From: Rhodoplanes tepidamans
Lineage (GTDB): Bacteria > Pseudomonadota > Alphaproteobacteria > Rhizobiales > Xanthobacteraceae
Assembly (NCBI RefSeq): GCF_030813915.1
Contig: NZ_JAUSUJ010000004.1
Location: 62,001-126,000, forward strand
Length of the DNA stretch: 64,000 nucleotides
Reading direction: 5' to 3'
Shown: one piece after another, positions 16,901-24,754 of the stretch
How the letters are laid out: each line of letters begins with the position of its first letter
Numbering within the stretch: the first letter of the stretch is position 1
The notes under the pieces: model-generated
The model's input: the letters and a program-made list of their open reading frames with translations, nothing else
Database searches by the model: none
What the model was told of the DNA's origin: nothing
Position numbers and translations under genes: made by a program

Positions 16901-19028
16901 GCCGGCCGGGCTCGCCTTCGACCCGGCGAGTGGCGCCGTCACCGGCACGCCGACCGCGACGCTCGCGGCGACGACCTTCACGGTGACGGTCACCGACGCC
17001 AACAGCGCGACCGCATCGAGCACCTTCAGCCTGACGATCAATTCCGCCGTGACGGCGACCACGGCGGTGGCGGCGACGACGCTGACGGCCGGACAGGCGG
17101 CGACGCCGTTCACCCCGGTCACCGGCTCGGGCGGCACCGCACCGCTGTCCTACGGCGTGTCGCCGGGCCTGCCGGCCGGCCTGAGCCTCAACCCGGCGAA
17201 CGGACAGGTCTCGGGCACGCCGACCGCCCCCATCGCGACCACGACCTTCACGGTGACGGTGACGGACGCCAACAACGCCACCGCGACGGCGACCTTCGGC
17301 CTGACCGTCAACGGCGCCGTGGTGGCGACCACGGCGATCCCGACGACGGCGCTGATCATCAACCAGGCCGCGACGCCGTTCACCCCGGTGACCGGCTCCG
17401 GCGGCACCGGCGCCCTCGCCTATGCGGTGGCCCCGGGCCTGCCCACCGGCCTCGCCTTCAACACCGCGACCGGCCAGATCACCGGCACACCCACCGCGCC
17501 GCAGCCGCCCGCCACGTTCACGGTGACGGTCACGGACACCAACAGCGCCTCGGCGAGCGCCACCTTCTCGCTGTCGGTCGGCCAGGCGGCGACGAGCACG
17601 TCGCTGATCTCGTCGAAGAATCCGAGCGAGGCCGGCCAGCCCGTCACCTTCACGGCGACGGTGAGCGGGCCGGCCGGGACGCCGACCGGCACCGTGACGT
17701 TCAACGACGGCGGCGTCGCCATCGGCACCGCGACGCTCGCGGGCGGCACCGCCGCGCTCACCACCACGGGCCTGAAGATCGGCAAGCACACCATCACGGC
17801 GGTCTATTCCGGCAGCGCCGTCTACGCGGCCAGCACCTCGGCGGCGCTGGTGCAGGACATCGGCACGCCGCAGGACAGCCTGCGCCTGCGCGCCATGCAG
17901 ATCGTCGCCACCCGCACGATCGCGCAGAACTCCGGCGCGGCGATTACAGGCGCGATCGACTCCGCCATCGCCGAAGGCTTTTCCGGCGGCGGCGCCCTGA
18001 TCAGCCCGAGCGGCATGGGCCTGCGCTTCAACTTCGCGGCCGAGCCCGACGACGACGAGAGCGGCACCGGCGCGCGCGGCCCCGACGCCCGTGCCGCCTC
18101 GGCCTATGTCTCCACGGCCCCGCAGGGCGGCCGCGCCGCGGCGACGGGCCGGTCGCGCATCGACGACGCCTTCGCGGCGATCGACCGCGGCGCCATGCCG
18201 GCCAAGGCGGCGCGCCGGGCCGCGCCGAAGGACTGGCTGATGTGGGCCGAGATCCGGGGCACCGGCGTCGGCAGCCTCAACCAGAGCAGCGCGACGCCCT
18301 CGCCGCTGTCCGGCACCCAGGTCAACGCGCTGATGGGCCTGACCCGGCGGCTGACGCCCGACCTGCTGGTCGGCGTGGTCGGCGGCTGGGAGACCTTCGA
18401 CTATCGCTCCGAGACGCTGAACAGCCGCCTGAAGGGCGACGGCTGGACGGCCGGCTCCTATCTCGGCTGGCGGTTCGCCGCCGGGCTGCGCTTCGACGCC
18501 GCCGTCGCCTATACGGGGCTCGGCTACGACGGAGCGTCGGGCGCCGCGGCGGGCGGCTTCGACGGCCGCCGCTGGCTGGTGTCGGGCGGCCTGACCGGCA
18601 GCACCCAGGCGTGGGGCCTGGCGATCGAGCCGTCGGCCAAGATCTACGGCCTGTGGGAGCGCCAGGACGCCTACACCGACACGCTCGGCACGCCGCAGGC
18701 GGAGCGCACCTTCTTCACCGGCCGCGCCTCGGCCGGCGTCAAGGCCGCGTGGCCGTGGCTCGTCAGCCCCGAGCTGACGCTCGCTCCCTATGCCGGCCTC
18801 TACGCCGACTACTACTTCACCAAGGACGACGCCGAGGCGGTCGCGCTGGAGGGCGCGCCGGCGCTCGCCTCGGTGCCGCTGCTCGACGGCTGGTCGGCGC
18901 GGGCGACCGGCGGCCTGTCGGCGCGCTTCGGCAACGGCGCGGCGGTGTCGGTCGGGGCGGAGCTCGGCGGGCTCGGCGGGGACACCCAGATCTGGAGCTT
19001 TCGCGGCCGCGCCGCCGTGCCGTTCTGA
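13914..19028 (+). CDS. Giant autotransporter adhesin with ten Ig-like repeats and C-terminal beta-barrel
   Basis: A protein of 1,704 residues from the ATG at 13914. A long signal sequence ends at 'LVLAAGLIAWLATPAAAQA'. A ~270-residue N-terminal domain follows. Then come ten tandem 90-residue putative-Ig (He_PIG type) repeats, each with 'F(T)PVTGxGGTxPL' and 'GLS...GxIxGTPT...TFTVTVTDxNxAxA'. After one further Ig-like domain of the Big_3_5 type ('GTVTFNDGGVAIGTATLAGG') and a linker comes a ~260-residue autotransporter barrel ending in the terminal phenylalanine of 'FRGRAAVPF', as needed for outer-membrane insertion. It should be a type V secreted surface adhesin. The start is uncertain: an in-frame TTG at 13803 and ATGs at 13854 and 13950 are alternatives, none with a clear ribosome binding site. 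Confidence 0.88.
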   Translation: MFGTVRRVIARCMFGTTCGSVPPRPGLAAGHAGTAGRALLVLAAGLIAWLATPAAAQAACTVTTGSTTGATITIDGTGSGNTVSLCVSDSTVLWGLYGASNGANPGIDAFNNYPMTAGGLSATPLTVTTAKASYTITPQPDGTFSSFPQYDIVMNSVSGSGTDTITLWYASACNISNTCGFAPQFTDTSFTITVNLPALPPTISAAFSPTSIGTGGSSTLTLTIGNPNPSTALTGVAVAASALPSGLTGSSPATACSGGTATFNAGSLSLSGASIAASGSCTVTLTVTGTTAGSYSYTTGAVSASGPSALTGSTATTPTQLSVTGPTATQAIASKALTQNQATASFTPVTGSGGTAPLTYGIAPSLPAGLSFDTGSGAISGTPTATLAATTFTVTVTDANSAAASNTFSLTVNSAVTATQSVPTVTLTQNHAATAFTPVTGGGGTAPLTYGIAPSLPSGLSLNTANGQITGTPTATLTATTFTVTVTDANSATASNTFSLTVNGAVTAVQSIASVTLTQNHTATAFTPVTGGGGTAPLGYAVAPLLPAGLSLSPTTGAISGTPTASSGATVYTVTVTDTNGATASATFSLTVNGVVTATQAVASTTLTAGQAATAFTPVTGGGGTAPLGYAVAPTLPTGLSLNIANGQITGTPTASSGAAVYTVTVTDANGATASNTFSLAVNGALTATQAVASKALTQNTAATAFTPVTGAGGTPPLGYAVAPALPTGLSMSPTTGAVTGTPTVTSGATTYTVTITDANSAIASNTFSLTVNAAVTATQAVASKTLTANAAATPFTPVTGGGGTAPLSYGVSPALPSGLIFDTSSGAISGTPSTALTATTFTVTVTDANSATASNTFSLTVNGAVTATQAVASKTLTVNTATASFTPVTGAGGTAPLSYGVSPGVPAGLSFDTTTGAVTGTPTAISAATTYTVTVTDANSASATATFSLAVNGAVTATQAIAAKTLTQGAAVTAFTPVTGGGGTSPLGYAVAPALPAGLAFDPASGAVTGTPTATLAATTFTVTVTDANSATASSTFSLTINSAVTATTAVAATTLTAGQAATPFTPVTGSGGTAPLSYGVSPGLPAGLSLNPANGQVSGTPTAPIATTTFTVTVTDANNATATATFGLTVNGAVVATTAIPTTALIINQAATPFTPVTGSGGTGALAYAVAPGLPTGLAFNTATGQITGTPTAPQPPATFTVTVTDTNSASASATFSLSVGQAATSTSLISSKNPSEAGQPVTFTATVSGPAGTPTGTVTFNDGGVAIGTATLAGGTAALTTTGLKIGKHTITAVYSGSAVYAASTSAALVQDIGTPQDSLRLRAMQIVATRTIAQNSGAAITGAIDSAIAEGFSGGGALISPSGMGLRFNFAAEPDDDESGTGARGPDARAASAYVSTAPQGGRAAATGRSRIDDAFAAIDRGAMPAKAARRAAPKDWLMWAEIRGTGVGSLNQSSATPSPLSGTQVNALMGLTRRLTPDLLVGVVGGWETFDYRSETLNSRLKGDGWTAGSYLGWRFAAGLRFDAAVAYTGLGYDGASGAAAGGFDGRRWLVSGGLTGSTQAWGLAIEPSAKIYGLWERQDAYTDTLGTPQAERTFFTGRASAGVKAAWPWLVSPELTLAPYAGLYADYYFTKDDAEAVALEGAPALASVPLLDGWSARATGGLSARFGNGAAVSVGAELGGLGGDTQIWSFRGRAAVPF
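14892..17591 (+). repeat. Ten tandem 270-bp coding repeats
   Basis: Ten units, each exactly 270 bp (90 codons), with no indels between units. Each unit opens with ACG/GTC-type codons for 'TATQAVASKTLT'-like text and ends 'TFSLTVN'. Many stretches are almost identical between units at DNA level, for example the segment coding 'TFTVTVTDANSA'. This suggests recent duplication or gene conversion. Confidence 0.92.
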
Positions 19029-19183
19029 CGCCCGCTCGTTCTGACGCCGGGCCGGCCGGTGCCGCGCAGCTCGCGGCGAAAAGGTTCCCGCGGCACGTGG
19101 TCCCGGCCGCGGACGCGGCCGGTGTCTTGCGGCCGTCGCCTCCGCACGCGATCTATCCGCGGGGGGCGGCCCAGGAGGCGACC

Positions 19184-19765
19184 ATGGGACTTCTCGACGT
19201 CATCAACGGGATGATGAACGGCCCGCGCGGCGAGCGCGCGCCCGAGCCGGCGGGCGGCGCCGGCGACAAGGGCGGCATGTCGCCCATCACCATGGCGATC
19301 CTCGGTCTGCTCGCCTACAAGGCCTACAAGCATTTCGGCTCGGGCAGCGCGCCGGTGCCGCAGGCGGAGACCAATGCGCCGCCCTGGGGTCCGGGCCGGG
19401 TGCAGGGCGAGGGCTCGAGCGGCGGCCTCGGCGGCCTGCTGGGCGGGCTCGGCGGCCTCCTGGGCGGCGGTGCCGCCGGCGGCGCGCTCAGCGGCGGCCT
19501 CAAGGACCTGGTCGACCAGTTCCACCAGAAGGGCCGGGGCGACGTCGCCGACTCCTGGGTCCGCCGCGGCCCCAACCGCGCGATCTCGGCCCGCGAGCTG
19601 GAGGAGACGCTCGGCCCCGACCGCATCGACGAGCTCGCCCGCCGCACCGGCCTGTCGCGCGACGAGCTCCTCGCCGAGCTCAGCCAGCGCCTGCCCGAGG
19701 CGGTCGACGAGGTGACGCCGGAGGGCCGCCTGCCCAGCGAGACCGAGGTCCGCCGCTGGCTGTGA
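19184..19765 (+). CDS. YidB-like (DUF937) protein
   Basis: A 193-residue protein with a strong CAGGAGG ribosome binding site. The N-terminus 'MGLLDVINGMMNG' leads to a hydrophobic segment ('ITMAILGLLAYKAYKHF') and a Gly/Leu-rich low-complexity block. The C-terminal ~90 residues ('DSWVRRGPNRAISARELEET', 'LGPDRIDELARRTGLSRDEL') match YidB/DUF937 proteins. The family is widespread and its function is unknown. It lies 155 bp after the autotransporter on the same strand but has its own strong start signal. Confidence 0.85.
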   Translation: MGLLDVINGMMNGPRGERAPEPAGGAGDKGGMSPITMAILGLLAYKAYKHFGSGSAPVPQAETNAPPWGPGRVQGEGSSGGLGGLLGGLGGLLGGGAAGGALSGGLKDLVDQFHQKGRGDVADSWVRRGPNRAISARELEETLGPDRIDELARRTGLSRDELLAELSQRLPEAVDEVTPEGRLPSETEVRRWL

Positions 19766-19802
19766 GGACGGCGGGATCGCCCGGGGCACCGACTCTCGCC
19801 AT

Positions 19803-19920
19803 CACCCTGAGACGCTCGGGCAAAGCCCGAGCCTCGAAGGGCGACGGCCGCCGCTGATCTGGATATGTCCGGGCCGCATCCTTCGAGGCCCGCGCTTTGC
19901 GCGGGCACCTCAGGATGACG
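19803..19920. repeat. Intergenic palindromic element, family B copy 1
   Basis: Two inverted half-elements: 'accctgagacgctcgggc' ... 'gcccgagcctcgaaggg' and 'catccttcgaggcccgcgc' ... 'gcgcgggcacctcaggatg'. Each half forms a hairpin and together they form a larger inverted repeat. Related elements lie at 47742-47852 and 57917-57960. Confidence 0.7.
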
Positions 19921-19944
19921 GGTCGAGGTACGGCTGCGTCGTGA

Positions 19945-20544
19945 TCACACCAGCGCGGGCGTCTTGCGGCGGAACGGGATCACGAACAGGGCGGCGACCG
20001 GGACGTGGAGCAGCACGCCGGCGATCAGCAGGCCGGCGATCTCCAGGCCGGACAGCGCACCGCGAGAATATTCGGCGGCGAAGACCCAGATGGTGAAGGG
20101 CAGGAAGATCACGATCGAGGTGACGAGGCCGGGATTGTAGCCGCGGAACCGCACCGTCGTGCCGATATGCGACAGCGCATTGACGAAGGTGAGCCCGACC
20201 CAGCCGAGGCCGACCCAGCGCAGCGTCTCCGGGAACAGCGCGGCGAGGCCGATCGGCGCCCACACCCAGGCGATGTTGACCAGCGCGACGCCGCCTTCGT
20301 CCACCGGCCAGTCGTCGCGGCCGCTCCTGAACACATGCGCGTTGGCGTACGGGCGGAAGCCGCCCGGCCACAGATGCTCCTCGGTCTGGTGCACCATGTA
20401 GATCACCAGCAGCGCCGCGAACATCGCCTGCTCGCTCGCGGGCGCGCCGTGGAACAGCACCAGCCACAGGGCGGCGCCGACGACGGCGAGGACCGGCAGG
20501 GTCTTCTGCCAGCCGTCGGCGATGCGGTGGAGGAGGTCGGACAT
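19945..20544 (-). CDS. HXXEE-domain integral membrane protein
   Basis: A 199-residue protein with about five to six membrane helices. The name-giving motif is seen as 'YMVHQTEEHLWPGGFRPYAN' (H-x-x-E-E at about residues 52-56), with a further conserved 'NALSHI'. The family has conserved His/Glu in membrane segments, which hints at metal binding or a membrane enzyme, but no function is established. It stands alone, 176 bp from the alcohol dehydrogenase that lies upstream of it on the same strand. Confidence 0.82.
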   Translation of the reverse strand: MSDLLHRIADGWQKTLPVLAVVGAALWLVLFHGAPASEQAMFAALLVIYMVHQTEEHLWPGGFRPYANAHVFRSGRDDWPVDEGGVALVNIAWVWAPIGLAALFPETLRWVGLGWVGLTFVNALSHIGTTVRFRGYNPGLVTSIVIFLPFTIWVFAAEYSRGALSGLEIAGLLIAGVLLHVPVAALFVIPFRRKTPALV

Positions 20545-20720
20545 GCGGGGCTCCGGGGGTGTGCGATGTCGCGGATCGGACCACGCTACCGCAGATCCCC
20601 GAACTCTCCGTTAATGCGCCATGTCGACGCGTTATCGGCACCCCCGGCGGGCAACGGGCCGGCCGCAGCCGGCCCGTTCTGATCAGGTCCGCGCCGCTCC
20701 GCAGCGGCGGCGCGAGAAGC

Positions 20721-21773
20721 TCACGCCGCCTTCAGGCTCGCCATGTCGATCACGAAGCGGTACTTCACGTCGCTCTTCAGCATGCGGGCATAGGCCTCCT
20801 CGATCTTCTGCATCGGGATCATCTCGATGTCGGAGGTGATGCCGTGCGCCCCGCAGAAGTCGAGCATCTCCTGGGTCTCGGCGATGCCGCCGATCAGCGA
20901 GCCGGCGAAGCTGCGGCGCTTCCAGATCACGCTGAAGGCCGCGACCGCCAGCGGCTTCTCGGGCGCACCGACCTGCACGAGCGTGCCGTCGCGCTTCACC
21001 AGGCCCAGATAGGCGTTGATGTCGTGATCGGCCGCGACCGCGTCGACGATCAGGTCGAAGCTCTCGGTGTGCGCCTTCATGGCCTCCGGATCGGTCGACA
21101 GCACCACCTCGTCGGCACCGAGCCGCTCGCCGTCGGCGACCTTGCTCTTCGACGTGGTGAACAGCACCAGGTGGGCGCCGAGCGCATGGGCGAGCTTGAC
21201 GCCCATGTGGCCGAGGCCGCCGAGCCCGACGATGCCGACCTTCTTGCCCGGCCCCGCCTTCCAGTGGCGCAGCGGCGACCACAGGGTGATACCGGCGCAC
21301 AGCAGCGGCGCCGCGGCGGCGAGGTCGAGGCTCTTCGGGATCTTCAGCACGAAGTCCTGCTCGACCACGATGGCGCTGGCATAGCCGCCGAAGGTGTGGC
21401 CGCCGCTCTTGCGGTCGGGGCCGTTGTAGGTGCCGACGAAGCCGTTGTCGCAATACTGCTCCAGGCCCTCGCGGCAGCTCGCGCAGGTGCGGCAGGAATC
21501 GACCATGCAGCCGACCCCGACCGTGTCGCCGACCGAAAAGCGCGTCACCGCGCCGCCGACCGCGGTGACCCGGCCGACGATCTCGTGGCCCGGCACGCAC
21601 GGATAGAGTGTGTTGCCCCACTCGCCGCGGACCGTGTGGAGGTCGGAATGGCACACGCCGCAGTAGACGATCTCGATGGCGACGTCGGTCGGGCCGGGAT
21701 CGCGGCGCTGGAACGTAAAGGGAGCGAGCGGCTGGTCGGCGGCGCCGGCCGCGTAGCCCGTGCAGGTGAACAT
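20721..21773 (-). CDS. Zinc-dependent alcohol dehydrogenase, YahK/cinnamyl-alcohol type
   Basis: A 350-residue medium-chain dehydrogenase that interconverts aldehydes and alcohols with NADP(H). Catalytic zinc ligands are in 'CGVCHSD' and 'PGHEIVG'; the structural zinc site is 'CRTCASCREGLEQYC'. The Rossmann motif is 'VGIVGLGGLGHMGVKLAHAL'. The sequence around 'GGHTFGGYASAIVVEQDFVL' is characteristic of the YahK/AdhC group, which acts on a wide range of aldehydes. The preceding 280 bp holds no gene. Confidence 0.92.
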   Translation of the reverse strand: MFTCTGYAAGAADQPLAPFTFQRRDPGPTDVAIEIVYCGVCHSDLHTVRGEWGNTLYPCVPGHEIVGRVTAVGGAVTRFSVGDTVGVGCMVDSCRTCASCREGLEQYCDNGFVGTYNGPDRKSGGHTFGGYASAIVVEQDFVLKIPKSLDLAAAAPLLCAGITLWSPLRHWKAGPGKKVGIVGLGGLGHMGVKLAHALGAHLVLFTTSKSKVADGERLGADEVVLSTDPEAMKAHTESFDLIVDAVAADHDINAYLGLVKRDGTLVQVGAPEKPLAVAAFSVIWKRRSFAGSLIGGIAETQEMLDFCGAHGITSDIEMIPMQKIEEAYARMLKSDVKYRFVIDMASLKAA

Positions 21774-22056
21774 GTCTCGGAGGCTCCGGAGAGGACAGGC
21801 CCGCCGGCCGCGCCGGAGCCCGTCTCGGGCTCCGGCTGCGTCGCGGCGGGGCGGCGGAGGGATGCCGCGTGGGAGAGCCTGATGAATGAACGGCGCCGCC
21901 GCTCTTCAAGGGGGCGGCGGGCATCGCAGGTCTGCGCCGGCGCACGCGATGCGCGCCGGCGGCGGATCGGTCGGGGTCGATGCGGCCGCGCCGCCGGGCC
22001 TGCGCCGGAGCAGGCGACCGGGATGGACGCTGGGGATCGGGCGGATCAGGCGCGGG

Positions 22057-22263
22057 TCAGGCGTGCCTGGCGGTCGCCTGGTCGATCTTCCTGGCGATCA
22101 GGAACGCGGCCGGAACGGCGAGGACGAAGCCCGCCGCCGCGGCGATCGGGATCAGGCTCATGCCCTGATTGTAGAGCGAGGGCACGCTCACGATGACGAC
22201 GACGAGAGCTCCGGCGAGCGTGGTGCCGAGCATCATCCAGACGAGCACAGCGAGCTTCAGCAT
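22057..22263 (-). CDS. Small two-helix membrane protein, hypothetical
   Basis: A 68-residue protein with two membrane helices ('LAVLVWMMLGTTLAGALVVV' and 'LIPIAAAAGFVLAVPAAFLI') joined by 'SVPSLYNQGMS', with a basic C-terminal tail. GGAG lies about 10 bases before the ATG at 22263. Codon choice is typical for the genome. Similar tiny proteins are common in rhizobial genomes; no function is known. Confidence 0.65.
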   Translation of the reverse strand: MLKLAVLVWMMLGTTLAGALVVVIVSVPSLYNQGMSLIPIAAAAGFVLAVPAAFLIARKIDQATARHA

Positions 22264-22408
22264 GGGATCGGATCTCCGTGCGATCCCGGCCCTATAGCGC
22301 GCCGCGGCGCGCCGCGGCTTGAGATGGATCAACATGCGAATGCGTGAATGCTTCGCGGCGCGCTGCCGGCGGCCGGCACCGGCGGCCGCCACGCCCGCCC
22401 GTCCGCCG

Positions 22409-23206
22409 TCAGCCCCGGCGGCGCGGCCCGAGGCCGAACCACCGCCGCTTGCGCGACCTCTTCCGGCCCGGCGGCTCCAGCGCGTCGAGGCGCCGCTGGA
22501 GAACCGCGATCTCGCGCTTGAGTGCCGCGTTCTGCAGCCGCACGTCCTCGTCGTCCGCGCCGGCGAGCTCGGTCTCGGTGCGCGCCGTGCCGGACTCGGC
22601 CGTGCGGGCGAACGCGTCGCGGGCCTGCGCCAGCGTCACCTGCGGCAGCACCGGGGCGAGACGGGCGTGCAGATAGTCGGCGTCGGCGGCGAAGCGCGGG
22701 AAGCTGAGAAGGACGATCGGCACGTCCTCGCGCACCAGGCGCTCGATCAGCTGATGAAAGCCGACCGCCAGGATGCGCTCGGCGTCGACGCGCTGCATCG
22801 AGTGGATCAGGCCGCCCGGCACGCTGCCCCACACGTCCCACGGGGTGTCGAGGTCCTTCACCCACGCCGTCTCGCGCAGGATCGCCTGATGCTCGAGGAT
22901 CAGCCGGCTCGCCGCCGCCTGACGGAGGTCGCGCATCGGCACGATGACGCCGTCGGCGGCCAGCTGGCCGCGCGCCAGCATGTCGTCGAGCACCTTGAAC
23001 AGCCACGGCGTCTTGACGACGTAGGGCGCGCCGGGTCCGTCGACGAGGCTCGGCGGATCCTCGAGCCCGGCCTGGGCGTCGGCGTCGATCTTGGCCTGCG
23101 GATCGCGCGCCAGCACGGTGTCGAGCCCGAGCGCGGTCAGGTAGCGGACCAGGAAGGTGGTGCCGGCCCGGCCGGTGCCGGCGATGTAGAGATGTCGATC
23201 CGACAT
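22409..23206 (-). CDS. Sulfotransferase-like P-loop protein
   Basis: A 265-residue protein that begins with 'LYIAGTGRAGTTFLVRYL', the 5'-phosphosulfate-binding loop type of PAPS sulfotransferases. 'VVKTPWLFKVLDDML' and 'VIVPMRDLRQAAASR' (in place of the usual 3'-phosphate loop) follow. The C-terminus carries a short coiled coil ('DVRLQNAALKREIAVLQRRL') and a very basic tail. The acceptor is unknown; there is no sulfate-activation or glycan locus nearby. It could be a nucleotide-binding relative without sulfotransferase activity. Confidence 0.75.
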   Translation of the reverse strand: MSDRHLYIAGTGRAGTTFLVRYLTALGLDTVLARDPQAKIDADAQAGLEDPPSLVDGPGAPYVVKTPWLFKVLDDMLARGQLAADGVIVPMRDLRQAAASRLILEHQAILRETAWVKDLDTPWDVWGSVPGGLIHSMQRVDAERILAVGFHQLIERLVREDVPIVLLSFPRFAADADYLHARLAPVLPQVTLAQARDAFARTAESGTARTETELAGADDEDVRLQNAALKREIAVLQRRLDALEPPGRKRSRKRRWFGLGPRRRG

Positions 23207-23337
23207 CGGCGCCTCGTCTCGTCCGGAGCCGGCCGCGGCGGCGACCGATGGCTCGTCCTAGGCGCGAACCGGGCGCCTGTCTGCCGCCCTCAGGTCGCGC
23301 CGGCGCCGCGGCTCGCCCCTGCCCCGGGCCCGCCACG

Positions 23338-23526
23338 GTTCGGCAACGAAGCCGAAACCATGCCGCCGCGGATTCGCCTGCCGGGCCGGCGCGGTGTGTC
23401 CGGCCGGTGAGCGAGCCCGCGGCCGGCCCCCGCGATTCCCACCGGTGCGACAGGCTGTGGACAACGCGGTGGGCGATGGTGGCGGAGCCCGCCCCGGCGC
23501 GCTGGAGGGGACGGCCGACGACGGCG
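23338..23526 (+). repeat. ~185-bp direct repeat, copy 1 (precedes parDE)
   Basis: Matches 24289-24470 over about 185 bases with a few short gaps. Identical or near-identical blocks include 'gcggtgtgtccggccggtga', 'cgagcccgcggccggccccc', 'ggctgtggacaa' and 'gcggtgggcgatg'. It begins 132 bp after the sulfotransferase start and ends 138 bp before parD. Confidence 0.8.
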
Positions 23527-23604
23527 AAGCGGCGACGGCGCTTGCTCGCGAGGCCGGTCGGGCAAGGGCGCGACGCGCTGGTCGCCCGCCGGACGGCGGC
23601 GACC

Positions 23605-23634
23605 TTTTCGTGGGCCCGACGTTCACGCTAGACT
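23605..23634 (+). promoter_or_regulatory. Possible promoter of parDE
   Basis: TTTTCG (23605-23610) and TAGACT (23629-23634) are separated by 18 bases, with the -10 box 30 bp upstream of the parD ATG. The hexamers are imperfect, so this is a suggestion. Confidence 0.35.
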
Positions 23635-23663
23635 GCCGTATCGATCGACATGGACGGACGACC

Positions 23664-23927
23664 ATGCCCGCACGTTCGCTGACCGTGGCGCGGCCGCCCG
23701 ATCTGGCCGAGATGATCGACGCCAGGATCGCATCCGGCGCCTATGCGTCGGAGAGCGAGGTCGTGGGTGACGCGCTCCGAGCGCTCGACCGCGAGACGGC
23801 CGCCCTCGACGCGATCTTGCGCCGGAAGGTCGAGGCTTCGCTCGCGGACTCGCGTCCGAGCACACCGGCCGATGAGGTCTTCGCGCGCCTGCGCGCCCGC
23901 GCGGCGGAGCGGGTCAAGGACGAGTGA
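23664..23927 (+). CDS. parD: ParD-like antitoxin (type II toxin-antitoxin)
   Basis: An 87-residue ribbon-helix-helix antitoxin. The DNA-binding half is 'RSLTVARPPDLAEMIDARIA', continuing 'SGAYASESEVVGDALRALD'. The C-terminal half ('ILRRKVEASLADSRPSTPAD', 'EVFARLRARAAERVKDE') would wrap the toxin. It normally represses its own operon and neutralises ParE. The stop (23925-23927) is followed after one base by the ATG of parE. The reading frame is intact although its toxin is not. Confidence 0.88.
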   Translation: MPARSLTVARPPDLAEMIDARIASGAYASESEVVGDALRALDRETAALDAILRRKVEASLADSRPSTPADEVFARLRARAAERVKDE

Positions 23928-23928
23928 G

Positions 23929-24227
23929 ATGACCCACGAGGTCGTCTTCCGCGCCACGGCGGAGGAGGATCTTTTCGCGCTTTTCGGTCACATCGCCGGG
24001 CAATCGGGCTCCAGACGCGCCGAAGACTATATCGGCGTATCGAAAAGGCCTGCACGGCGCTGGCCGAGTTTCCGAACCGCGGCACCCGACGTGACGACAT
24101 CGCTCCTGGCCTGCGCACCATCGGCTTCGAACGCCGTGCGACGATCGCGTTCCGGGTGCTGGAGGACGTCGTCGAGATTGTCGCGATCGCTTATGCGGGT
24201 CGGGATTTCGCGAGCGAAATCGAGTGA
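23929..24227 (+). pseudogene. parE: ParE-like toxin, frameshifted
   Basis: The frame starts well at 23929 ('MTHEVVFRATAEEDLFALFG' to 'RRAEDYIG'). At about 24034-24037 it must change frame to continue as the family does: 'RIEKACTALAEFPNRGTR', then 'RDDIAPGLRTIGFERRATIA' and 'VVEIVAIAYAGRDFASEIE' with a stop at 24225-24227. The total of 299 bases is one short of a whole number of codons, so one base (a C in 'GGC-CGT') seems lost. In the present frame the end is nonsense. ParE toxins act on DNA gyrase; this copy should be inactive unless the base is a sequencing error. Confidence 0.85.
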
Positions 24228-24288
24228 ACGACAGACGATCCTCGTCGAGCGTGCGGCGGGCCAGACCAAGTCGTGCCCCGCCGTCTGG

Positions 24289-24470
24289 GGCTTCGGGAAC
24301 GAAGCCGCCGCCGCGGATTTTCTCGCCGGGCGACGCGGTGTGTCCGGCCGGTGAACGAGCCCGCGGCCGGCCCCCGCGATCACGCCGGTGGACGGGCTGT
24401 GGACAAGGCGGTGGGCGATGCTGGGGGAGCCCGAGGCGCCCCCCCGGCGCGGACGGCCGACGACGGCGCG
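24289..24470 (+). repeat. ~185-bp direct repeat, copy 2 (precedes hicB-like gene)
   Basis: Second copy of the element at 23338-23526. It begins 62 bp after the broken parE and ends 48 bp before the HicB-like gene. The pair frames the parDE module exactly. Confidence 0.8.
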
Positions 24471-24482
24471 GCCGGTTTCCGG

Positions 24483-24488
24483 TATGAT
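24483..24488 (+). promoter_or_regulatory. Likely -10 box of the hicB-like gene
   Basis: TATGAT lies 29 bases upstream of the ATG at 24518. Transcription starting about 7 bases after it would begin beyond the in-frame ATG at 24491, which favours 24518 as start codon. No good -35 box is seen. Confidence 0.35.
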
Positions 24489-24517
24489 CGATGAACGAAC
24501 CGAACGGACCACACACG

Positions 24518-24754
24518 ATGCCGACATCGCGCACATATGCCGTCGTGCTCGAACCGGAGCCGGACGGCGGCTTCACGGTCCGGGTGCCGGCCCTGCCCGA
24601 GATCGTCAGCTACGGCGACGACGAAGCGGAGGCGCTGGCGATGGCCGAGGACGCCATCCGGCTGGTGATCGAGGATCGGCAGGCCCGGGGCGAACCGGTG
24701 CCGGTCGACGCCAAGCCGCTCATCCACGAAGTGACCGTGACACTCGCTGCATGA
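24518..24754 (+). CDS. HicB-like antitoxin without a partner
   Basis: A 78-residue protein of the HicB/UPF0150 type: 'YAVVLEPEPDGGFTVRVPAL', 'PEIVSYGDDEAEALAMAEDA' and 'IRLVIEDRQARGEPVPVDAK' are the usual partial RNase-H-like fold. HicB normally neutralises the mRNA interferase HicA. There is no HicA on either side: upstream is the 185-bp repeat and downstream only a 13-codon stub. It is therefore an orphan, or has another partner. The start was chosen from the -10 box position. Confidence 0.8.
   Translation: MPTSRTYAVVLEPEPDGGFTVRVPALPEIVSYGDDEAEALAMAEDAIRLVIEDRQARGEPVPVDAKPLIHEVTVTLAA

Noticed and set aside
13656-17789. A 1,377-codon minus-strand frame opposite the autotransporter
   Set aside because: Pure composition effect of the GC-rich repeat array; the product is repetitive Arg/Gly text, while the plus strand has signal peptide, Ig repeats and barrel.
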